A DNA stretch of 64,000 nucleotides, taken from NCBI GenBank assembly GCA_039545355.1, contig BCJJ01000013.1, positions 1,163,980 to 1,227,979 of the forward strand, written 5' to 3'. Each line of letters starts with the position of its first letter. Position 1 is the first letter of the stretch. The notes below the pieces were generated by a model. That model worked only from the letters and a program-made list of their open reading frames with translations. It had not been told where the DNA came from and ran no database searches. Origin of the DNA: Trichosporon coremiiforme. Lineage: Eukaryota; Basidiomycota; Tremellomycetes; Trichosporonales; Trichosporonaceae. The position numbers and the translations under genes were made by a program. Shown piece by piece: positions 45,301-54,203 of this stretch.

Positions 45301-45845
45301 AGGTCATTGTTGTAGTAGCTCCCATCGCTCGAGTGCACTGGCGCCAGCTGGTTATGGTTGTAAGCGGGCGAAGCCAGGCTACTATTGTGATTGTCGTATG
45401 GGTTCGGAGGCGGTGGGCCATAGTTATCGTACTGGTCGTAGCCTTGTCGCTGTGCGTCGTAGCTCTGGTTGTTGTAATTTGTGCTCGTTGGCCCTCTAAT
45501 GAGTGGAGAGGTGTCCATGGCGCTGACGGGCGTGCCGGTGTAGTAGTCGACAAACGAGGAGGCGCTGGCGTTCGAGTGGTGGGTGTGGTACTGGTGTGGT
45601 CGCGGACTCGCTCGAGGTGATGGAAGGGAGCTGTAGGTACTTGAGTAGTTGACGGCGGGGACGGTGGACCACTCGCTCTGGCGACTTTGCGAGTACGGTT
45701 CTCGCTGTTCCAGGGGACTCGAGCGACCTCTGGCGTTAGGAAATGTGCCGCCATACGGGGAACGCGTCCGGGGCGGCTGGGGCGTCTGGGCTGGGCGCGT
45801 GGGCGAAGAGCCCTGTGCATGATACGGGTGGTTGAAGGGGTACAT
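42377..45845 (-). CDS. Chitin synthase (division 1, class I-III type)
   Basis: Exons 44823-45845, 43755-44586, 43326-43710, 43073-43289, 42538-43035 and 42377-42466 give 1014 aa. The first 300 residues are Tyr/Asn/Ser/Pro-rich and disordered. The chitin synthase N-terminal domain follows ([21 protein letters not shown]). The GT2 core has [26 protein letters not shown] and QRRRW (about 652-656), the processive signature required for chitin polymerisation. At least six transmembrane helices form the C-terminal third, ending in [11 protein letters not shown]. No myosin head and no DEK or CBS-like extension is present, which argues against classes V-VII. It makes chitin at the plasma membrane. 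Intron 1 is 236 nt, the others about 37-71 nt. It is tail to tail with the chitinase. Confidence 0.92.
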
Positions 45846-47318
45846 GGCTGGCTCGAACCTGCTAGGAGTGCAGCGCGTGCAGCGGTCGCGGTGGGCTTTG
45901 AGACACGAGACCTCGAGGACCTGACTTGTCTGGCGAACCTGGGGGCGTGCTCGTGGATAGGTTTCCAAGGTCTGTGCTGTTAAACCGCCGAGCAGAGACG
46001 CTTGAGGTCCCACTCGCGCTCGGTCTCATGTAATTGCCCAGCAGTCGTGCAGGTCGTTGCCGGTGTCGGTGGTCGTCTTCGGGCGGGCCGTGTCGTCGAT
46101 GATACGAAGTTGAAGCTCACGCTCACTCACAAGTCTCACGACAGCTCTGCATGTAGCAGCCGGCCTTTGCTGGAAGCTGTAATCGGCATCCAGCGTCAGG
46201 TTCAGTCTACTGGAGCCGGCTCAGCCGAACCATCCGGGGCTTCCGGATGACCCTTGCCTTGGCCTACTTGGCTGTGCATTACTGCTAGACAAGTGCCAGG
46301 AAGAAGCCAGGTGTGACCAGGGAGATGGGAGCATGGGGCGGCTCGTGCGGCGGCGTCGGGAGGGGACGAAGGAATTCACCCTCAGGTCTTCCGGGATCTC
46401 GTAAGTAGCGCGCTACCTTCTGTGAGTGCTATGCACAGATGGCGGTCATTATTTTTAGCTTGAGAGCGAGTGTCCCGGTGCAGCTACAGGAGAAGCGGAG
46501 CAAGTGAACATGACAAGGCTGGCGTAGGTGGTAAGTGTCGTGCGAGGGGTTGAGCAGAGAGCAAAGGAAGACCAAGATCCTGGAGTGGAAGCTAACGGCG
46601 GATGAAACGGGTCCTTGCGCATGTGCCTTTGGCCCCGCACTCGCTGTCGACCGCCATGCCTCCGAGCCTAGACCGGACCCTCCCACCACGTTCGTGAGAC
46701 CTTCAATTCGTAACTCAGACAAGCTTGCGACGGCCGCTGCAGCTCTACGGCTATCCTCAACCAGATCTCGATCGCAAGAGCACTCACCAGTGCTGGGGAG
46801 AGGGGTGTGACAAGCATAGAGTGTGCCGTGCCGGTAGAACAAGGGCGAGGTAGAAGTGGCGTCAGGGGATGGCCCCATCCGATTCAGTCGGCCTGTCTGA
46901 TGAGCTCCTCCGCCCCCCACCCAGGCGCCCTAGCAGCCTTGCCGCTATCTAGCCGCAAGAGGAATCGAGACACGCACGCCTATGCTACAGGTTAAGCAGG
47001 TTGAATCTCATATGCATAGGCTGCGAGCTGGGAGATAACGGGAGGGATAAGATAAACGTTTCATAAGAGTGCCTGAGGCGTGTGGCACACTCAGCCCCGA
47101 GCGTGCCGAGCGCCCAGCCCCGAGATGAGGAAGACAGGCGTACAGGCGGCGATGAGCCTCGTTCCTCGAACAAAAGACGCTCGCCACCAGACGCGTCGAG
47201 CACGGACCATCAGCTGGAGTAATGTAAACCAACTCCTTCATTGTCCTCTGTTGCTCGTATACCCGACAAACCTCTTTTACTCGTCACACGTAACACCTTC
47301 ACGCCCCCAATCTGCACG
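45846..47318. other. Divergent intergenic region upstream of chitin synthase
   Basis: About 1.5 kb between chitin synthase and the next plus-strand gene. One open frame of 163 codons (46429-46920, minus) has no family features. I regard the interval as regulatory. Confidence 0.4.
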
Positions 47319-48542
47319 ATGCCCGGCACACTGAAGAAAGTACGTTTCAAATCGCCCTCCCCGTCGTCCTCGTCCTCGGCGAGCTTGGCCAGTTTCGGGC
47401 ACCCAGTCACGATGGAGCGAACGCCGACCCCACCGAACCCATCGGACATTGAGGGACCAGGGACGCCTACGCCGGGCCCGAAACCCCTCCCCACTCCCCT
47501 GCCCATGCCGACCCCGACGCCCGCTTACACAAAGGAGGACCTGCGCACCACGCTGAAAGCCGAGTCAAAACGAATGGCTGCCGAGGAGAAGAAAGCCGCG
47601 GCCGAGAAGAAGAAGAAGGACAAGGCCGCGGCGAAGGACGCGAAGAAGAGTTCGTGGCAGCTTGAGAAGGAGAGGCTGGAGGCCGAGACGAAGGTCCGTC
47701 TGAAGGAGATCGAGGCCGCACACAAGCAGGCCAAAGCAAAGGAGAAGGCTGCAAAGAAGGCAGAGCAGAGGGCCAAGAAGAAGGCGGGTGGAGGAGGCTT
47801 TAGTCTCTTTGGGTGCTTCCGGTCGAGAGGTTGTGGTTGCGATAAGGAGTGCGGATGCCACTGTGCGACACCGCCAACACCTGCAAAGGGAGGAAAGGAC
47901 GAGCTCAGCTACACGTACTATCCGAAGTACGAGCCGATCAACCAGCCGACGCCAGACTACAGCGCCTGGAAGAAAGGTCCGGGACCGCTCCTCACCCAGC
48001 ACCTCGTGTACAGTCCGCCACGCGCCGAGGAGGCTGCACGGCTGCACTCCCGCCTCAGCGGTCGCAACATTTCCGTGCACTATCCCGTTCTGCCAAGATT
48101 GAAGGAGTACGAAGGCGTTTGCGAGCCGTGGAGACGGTACGAAGGATGGAACGGCTATGGCTGGGAAGGGGATAGCATTGGCGACCCGAAGAAGCCGGAG
48201 AAGCAAGGACCACCGAGCCAGAAGCCAGGAGGACAGGCAGGAGTGGGCAAGCAGCAGCAGGGAGCGAAGGGTGCTAAGGGTGCTAAGGGTGCCAACGCTG
48301 GTGTCGTGCCGAAGTCTCCCAAGGTGGCGGCAGATGCTAAGCCTCCAGAGTCGAAGGTCACCGACAATGCTGGTTCCACCACGGCGAGCGAAGACGGGGG
48401 CAGTCGACCGACAACACCGAGCGAGGGAGCTCCGAAGTCCCAAGCGAAGGGCATACTTAAGAATGCGAGCGTCAGCCAGAAAGGAAACAGCGGTGATGGC
48501 GCGCAGCAAGGAAAGGGGGAGGCAAGAAGACGGTTACGGTGA
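47319..48542 (+). CDS. Lys/Pro-rich protein with PP1-docking-like motifs
   Basis: A single exon encodes 407 aa from the ATG in CGATGCCCGGC. It has no recognisable enzyme domain. Residues 6-10 (KKVRF) match the RVxF docking motif of protein phosphatase 1. KGILK at 377-381 matches the [GS]IL[RK] (SILK) motif found in PP1 inhibitor-2-type proteins. Between them lie a Thr/Pro-rich stretch, a Lys/Ala/Glu coiled coil (about 85-165), a cysteine cluster (CFRSRGCGCDKECGCHC, 47817-47868) and a Tyr/Trp-rich segment (LKEYEGVCEPWRRYEGWNG). The tail is disordered. The cysteines could bind metal or be lipidated; neither is shown. The start is the first in-frame ATG. Confidence 0.7.
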   Translation: MPGTLKKVRFKSPSPSSSSSASLASFGHPVTMERTPTPPNPSDIEGPGTPTPGPKPLPTPLPMPTPTPAYTKEDLRTTLKAESKRMAAEEKKAAAEKKKKDKAAAKDAKKSSWQLEKERLEAETKVRLKEIEAAHKQAKAKEKAAKKAEQRAKKKAGGGGFSLFGCFRSRGCGCDKECGCHCATPPTPAKGGKDELSYTYYPKYEPINQPTPDYSAWKKGPGPLLTQHLVYSPPRAEEAARLHSRLSGRNISVHYPVLPRLKEYEGVCEPWRRYEGWNGYGWEGDSIGDPKKPEKQGPPSQKPGGQAGVGKQQQGAKGAKGAKGANAGVVPKSPKVAADAKPPESKVTDNAGSTTASEDGGSRPTTPSEGAPKSQAKGILKNASVSQKGNSGDGAQQGKGEARRRLR

Positions 48543-48605
48543 CCGAAGAGAACGACAAAGATTCATAGGTACAACTTCATGATAGATACGACACGAATAG
48601 TAATG

Positions 48606-49594
48606 TTATTGCTTGTAGACGACAGTGAAACCACTGCTCTGTCAGTTTGAGCATCGCCACAAGGAAACACTCACTCCCAGACCCTGTCGACCGTCTGCAG
48701 ACAGCTCGCGAGCACCGTCTTGCCCTTGTCAGTCTTGATCCACTCGTTGATCTTCCGAGCCTCGACGGCGATGTAGTCGTCGTTCTCATCCTGCGACTCG
48801 GGTGGAATCGCAACACTGAAATGAGCTCAATGACGAAGGTATCCGGAGCTGCCTTGACTCACCGGCCCTCCCGAACGGTGCCGTTCAGGACAACGATGCC
48901 TCCCTTCTTCGTCGCACTCAGCGCAGTCTTGAAGTTCTCCAACGTGACGGAAGTGTCGTGCACGAAGGCGAGGTCGTAACCACGCTCTTCCGGATCGTAA
49001 CCCTCCTGCGTCCCTGGTGGCGAAAGTGACTTCGCGTCCGTGTGCACCTTTGGGAATGGGAAAAAGTTCAGATCCAGGTACGCCTTCTCCGCGCTCGCTG
49101 CCTTGGTTGTACTTGTCTCGAGCACGTCGATGCGACCCTGGGCGGGGAGTGGTGTCGCGAGGAAGGTAGTGGTCAGACTGCTGTGAGCTTATCATCAACC
49201 CGGACGCAGCTGCACCCAGTGCTCACCATCCTGGCCCCGTGCCGATCTCTAGCACAGTCTCAACTTTCGCCGCCTTGATCAGGATCGCGAGGAACTGGCC
49301 GAACATTTGGTTCGGCGGCGGCGGATCGTTCGGCGGTTGCTTCGGCAGGGCGTACTCTGCATTGCTGAGCCGCGTGTCAAGGTAGATCTGAGTCCCGAGA
49401 GATGTCTTCCCTGCCCACGTCAGCTCAACTGCAACACACGTGAGCTCACAGTACTGGTTGCCCGCCTCATCTGGGTCTAGCGGCTGGCTCATCTTCACCG
49501 ACATGAGCCGTGCACCCACCGTTGCCCCCAACACAAAAGGCCGCACACTGCGTAGCCCTCTCAGCGCTGTACGCTGTGATGTCCGTGAGATCAT
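48606..49594 (-). CDS. SAM-dependent O-methyltransferase (class I, COMT-like)
   Basis: Exons 49450-49594, 49227-49410, 48863-49180, 48675-48815 and 48606-48633 give 271 aa. Motif I reads VLEIGTGPG, the SAM-binding glycine loop. RIDVLETS is the acidic strand-2 position, and YDLAFVHD with a following GGIVVLNG fit strands 4 and 5. The last 28-nt exon gives WDGFTVVYKQ, a typical last strand; reading through instead would stop at VWE. The first 35 residues (MISRTSQRTALRGLRS...) are basic and Ser-rich, like a mitochondrial presequence. The exon 3 acceptor is a NAGNAG site (49180 or 49177), so isoforms differing by one residue are possible. The substrate (catechol, caffeoyl or other hydroxyl) cannot be told. 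Confidence 0.82.
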
Positions 49595-51006
49595 GATGGT
49601 CAAGTGCTGGAACAACAGACACATCGGTCGGCTGATATGACGCACACAGAAAGTGGAGGTCCGTTCGGTCACCTGCGGCGAGGTCGTATCCGGCCCTCCC
49701 CGTGATTTGCCGTGGCGTGCGGATATCGCCACAGAGCGAATAAAAGAAGAGATCAGAGATCTTGGTGGATAGGTAGTCTCATCGGGCAAGCCCTCTGAAG
49801 TAGCAAATATGTTAGATCGCATCATGTCGTCTTCTCGTCGTCGTCGGGGGTCGAACGGGCGCCTGTTTGGCCAGTGGCGTTGGGCGCCGAACCTGGCACC
49901 GGCGCTGACCCTAGGTACAACGGGCCGCCGCAGCGCGGATCCTGTACTCGCCGAAGGGGCGCTGAAGTCGTTGTGGACTGCTGCTATGCATAACCTATCC
50001 AAGCTGTACGCTTCACTACGCTGCTTTCAAGATAAGGCACAGCCAGCTGTACGCGAATGCTCAGGAATGTCCCTCTCTCGCCGCAATTCTCTCCAAACAG
50101 TGGCGCCACATTTGTTCTGCTCGGTGCTGTCACAGCGCCAGACTGTCTGTCGTGCTTGCCCTGTTCGAGCACCATGACCATTGCAACGCCGAGGCGTGAG
50201 GGAGGCCAGCAACATACTCAACATGCTCCGGACTCGCTAGCCCTCTTCGACGTTCGCGGCTGCGAGATCTCTCTCGCCGCGCTAGCATGCTCTTAACGGC
50301 CCAGGTCTTGCTGTGGTTGTCCCTCAGTTGGCATACTGATGAACGTGCGGTTCAGAGTGGGATAGATGGCAACGGGACCCGCTCTCGGCCCCTTCCCTGG
50401 AACAGCCGTTGAACGTCGTAACCTCACTTTTTGTCGTCTCATCGGCCTGCATAGCCTGACCGCCGACACGACGGAGATCCGCTGCATCCACAGTCGTAGT
50501 CCATCTGTACCCCATTGCACGTGGTGACAAAGCTGCGCTGCGACATAGGTCCAACGTAGGAATGGCAACGCCCCGGTGGACGTGTGAGCATGTCTCGCTT
50601 GGGTCTTCATCGTCGGAAGTCGCTTCAGATGCCCGAGCGCAGGGCCGCCGTGTACAGAGCCGTCATCTGTTGGGACGTCGTGCGGAAGCGTGCTTTGTGG
50701 CCGTGCGGTCAGGACGAAAGGATGCCTCATGCTCCTGGTTGCAGGGGTTTGAACTGGGCAGCCATGGGTTGCATCGGCGATGGAGATGAGAGGCAAGGGA
50801 CAGCTTGCGTTGGCAGGAGTCGAGGGCTGATACGACGACAGCTCGCACAGTCGACCATGGTCGGACGTTATTACGACTGCGGTGAGCAACTCGATCGGTC
50901 AGTGAAGTCTAACTCCGGCGAAGGTAATACCGAGCCGACAAGAGTATATCTGAAATGCTATACATCCAACCGTACATGCTACCATGACCCTCTAGAGAAA
51001 CGCTGT
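49595..51006. other. Intergenic region between the methyltransferase and eL43
   Basis: About 1.4 kb that should hold the methyltransferase promoter and the eL43 3' region. Open frames are present on both strands but none shows a recognisable family or a splice pattern. Confidence 0.4.
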
Positions 51007-51813
51007 TTAAGCGTCAACGACCTCACGGAGACGACGGATGGTGGAGCGGACGGTGGCGGCGGCGGGGGTGCCGAGGGTGTAGGCACCACCGGCGTACTGC
51101 TTGGCGCAGCCCTTGCACTTCCAGATACCGACAGCGGTACGCTTGACGGCGGACTGAATGTCAGTTCCATGCTTCCGAGAGGTTTAACTCACCTTGCCGC
51201 ACGAGGGGCAGGCGTAGCGGGCGTGCTGGGTGATTTCCATCTTCTTGACGGTCTTACGGAGCGAAGCACCGTAACGGGTACCGTACTTTCCGGTGACGCC
51301 AACCTTTTTGGTACGCTTGGTCTGGACGTTAGTTGCGCTGCTCTATCGTGCAGTGTACAATCGGCATGGATCCGGCAGTGTTCCGACATCGAAGATTGGC
51401 GACGGCGATAGAGAGCGCAAGGTCCGAGCGGACATTGAGAAAACTTTTGGCGTCCTTCTGAATGTTGGCGTAGAGCAGTCCGAAGTCCAACATAGAGGCG
51501 TTCTTCATGATCGAAGTCCTAGTCCAAGCAGAGTGGAACAGCGTCCATGCCGACGCATCCTCCTTCGCCAGCGCCCTTCAGACGACAACGACACTCGCCG
51601 CGCGATCATGCTTCTTCGAACAGCCCTTCCATCTGCTTTCCGAGCCGTCTGCGTTCACATGTTCGCGAGATTCGTCCGATGTTCACATCTTCCAGCACAT
51701 AATCGGTTCGCTGTCGCTCAATCGGTCGTCTGAGTCGCTCGAAATTGTGCCGAATCGTCGTTCGCATGTCGTCCGTCGGTAACACTGCCGGTGCCGTCGT
51801 CGCGACTCACCAT
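51007..51813 (-). CDS. RPL43: Ribosomal protein eL43 (L37A/L43)
   Basis: Exons 51811-51813, 51193-51321 and 51007-51153 give exactly 92 aa, the family length. The protein reads [15 protein letters not shown], then a zinc ribbon with CPSCGK and CKGCAKQ, and ends RRLREVVDA. All four zinc-binding cysteines are present. The first exon is the start codon alone: ATG is followed at once by GTGAGT, and a 489-nt intron with a CTAAC branch site near its 3' end follows. ATG-intron structure is common in fungal ribosomal protein genes and such introns often carry regulatory elements. It is a component of the large cytosolic ribosomal subunit. It is divergent from GTP cyclohydrolase I, 358 bases away. Confidence 0.93.
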
Positions 51814-52171
51814 TTTTGATACGAGTTGGTGACCTTGATGGTTAGAGTCAGACTCAGCTGCCCGTCGAAAGACTTGACCGCCGCCTCCCTGCAGCGACCG
51901 CCAGCACGGAACCAAATCAAGCAAGGGGGCCTTCCTCGAAAGTGGCGCCTCGGAGTTTAGTGTGGGCGGCTGAAAACGCCGACAGTTTCGTCGGGCTGGT
52001 TATTGCCGTTTTTTCAGGATTCGGAGTAGCGAATGAAGTCCGATCACGTGATTGCATGACGTTAGCCCGAGTGGTCCTGAAATCGAATCGATCGGAAATG
52101 ATAGTGCTCAGCTGGACAGGACAGCAAGCCAGCTTGCACCACCAACTTTTGCTTGAGCCACCCATCTCATC
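51814..52171. other. Divergent promoter, eL43 and GTP cyclohydrolase I
   Basis: This 358-base interval serves two divergent genes. I see no TATA box of the usual form. Likely bound by ribosomal-protein gene regulators, by inference. Confidence 0.45.
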
Positions 52172-53389
52172 ATGTCCGGCAAGCCCGTCAACGAGACTTC
52201 GTCAAAGGCACAGCCCCAGCCTGTGCCGAACCTCAACAACCTCTCCCGTCTGTCTGAGTCGTCGACCGGCGACTGGGAGCGCGGGAAGCCCAGCGGCAAC
52301 GCCCGCAGCCCCAAGACGACGACGTCCGTTCTTGAGCAGACTGGCGCTCAGCTGGACAAGCTTTCGATCGGTGACAAACCCTCTCAGGCTGCCGCCGCCC
52401 GGCCAGCCCACGTTCAGACCGGCTTTATTCCTGATGACAAGCGGTCTCAGTCGCCTCTCCACCCCAGGCTCCAGCGCGAGGGCTACGGCTTCCGCCCCGC
52501 TTCGGGCGCATCGACCCCCACCGGCTCCCACGCTAACCCGCTGTCGCCCTCGGTTGGTGCTCAGAGCACTGACGACAAGGAGCTTGAGGACGAGGAGCTT
52601 AATGCGCAGCTGAATGATGAGGTCCGGAACGCCCTCAAGGAGCCCGTTACGACGCTCGCTACTACCTCGGCTGCCGCCGAGCTCCTGCCGCCCGGTGGTA
52701 TCGCCGACGCTAATGGCTTAGGCTGGCCTGGTATGTTAGACTGCAGTGGTTATCGCTGACATTCAGCTAAGCGCACCCATCTCCGTCTTCAGTCGACGCC
52801 GGAGGAGAAGGCTAAGAACCTTGAGGTGCTCGCCGGAGCTCTCCGAACTGTCCTTGAGTGTATCGGTGAGGACCCCGACCGCGAGGGTCTCCTCCGTACT
52901 CCGGAGCGTTACGCCAAGGCGCTCATGTGGATGACGAAGGGATACGAGGAGCGTCTTGTTGATGTGATCAACGATGCCGTGTTCGCTGAGGACCACGAGG
53001 AGATGGTCATCGTCCGTGACATCGACGTCTTCTCGCTCTGCGAGCACCATCTTGTCCCCTTCACCGGCAAGATCTCGATCGGCTACATTCCCAACAAGCT
53101 CGTTCTCGGACTCAGCAAGCTCGCTCGTATCGCTGAGACCTTCTCGCGCCGCCTTCAGGTCCAGGAGCGTCTCACGAAGCAGGTCGCCCTGGCCATCATG
53201 GAGGCTATCCGCCCTCGCGGTGTTGCCGTCGTGATGGAGGCTAGCCACATGTGCATGTCGATGCGCGGTGTCCAGAAGCCTGGCGCTACCACTGTTACCT
53301 CCACCATGCTGGGTTGCTTCAGGACCCAGCAGAAGACGCGCGAGGAGTTCCTCACGCTCATCCGTACCCCTAGCATGACCCGGCATTAA
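52172..53389 (+). CDS. FOL2: GTP cyclohydrolase I
   Basis: Exons 52172-52730 and 52767-53389 give 393 aa. The catalytic domain covers about 200-393: [52 protein letters not shown] and [14 protein letters not shown]. Zinc ligands are C278, H281 and C349. The enzyme converts GTP to 7,8-dihydroneopterin triphosphate, the first step of folate and tetrahydrobiopterin synthesis, as a homodecamer in the cytosol. The first 190 residues are Ser/Pro/Ala-rich and mostly disordered, longer than in S. cerevisiae Fol2, which is about 243 aa in total. Function is firm; the role of the extension is unknown. Confidence 0.95.
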
Positions 53390-54203
53390 TTCCAATCCAT
53401 ATCTCAAGACTGCCGTACGTAGACGGCAGCATAGGCTCAACACAATCAAATATATAGGCGTGTACATTCATCTGTACTGTAACAATGTAGTTTCTTGCAT
53501 CTTCATGTCCTCACGTAATCCTTTTGCTAGCGGACGAAGGCCGTTCTGCCATTCAGCCCGCGGTCATAAGTAGCCGTAGGTCGGCTTACTCACAACGTGC
53601 GGAGCCGTGAGTGCGGACCGCCAAGTCGCAGTCGTCATATCAGCACATCTGACTCGCAATAACGCCGTCATCGCTGTCGGAATCCCCAGGGGCATACGGA
53701 GTTCGGCCAAGTCTCCAGGCCGATGGAGTGGTGCGAGCAGGTGGGTGGAGGCCGAACCGGCCGAGTATTCGGAGTCAGCGGGACGGCCGCACCCTACGGC
53801 CAGCGGAGCAGCTTTATAGCTGTGACAGCCACTATGCATGGTGCAGCACTAGGCAGCGCCTGTGCATAGTCTAACGGGGCCTAGTCCCAAGTAGCGCCCA
53901 TGCCCGTGAGCTGTAAGCGAAAGTACGCTGTTTGGCTGGCGCGCGGGTGGTGGAGTGAATCGTGATCAGTGGTTTTCCATCCTCCGTCGGTCTGTGCGCA
54001 CCGCTGGCCGACGGCCAAGAGACCGAGGCGCGCGTCCGTGCCTGTCATTTGACGTCACCCACTATTAGTCAAACCACATCGATCTCCGTTTTATCATGTC
54101 TTCTTGATCTTTGGATTGCCGCACGCATTACTCTCATCATCTCTCACTCCACGCTCCGCGACTTCCACTATCGAGCCGTTCATTGGCGTTCAAGGTGGCA
54201 GCC
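53390..54203. other. Intergenic region upstream of the CrtYB-like gene
   Basis: No gene is supported. Just upstream of the next gene, an ATG at 54096 opens a three-codon frame (ATG TCT TCT TGA). If it is in the transcript, it would act as a minimal upstream ORF. Confidence 0.4.

Noticed and set aside
46429..46920. 163-codon minus-strand frame between chitin synthase and the PP1-motif gene
   Set aside because: No domain, no splice context and no start in good context.
51322..51810. C/D-box snoRNA in the eL43 intron
   Set aside because: An ATGATCG string and a CTGA string occur but only about 25 nt apart and with a mismatched C box, so the box pair is not convincing.
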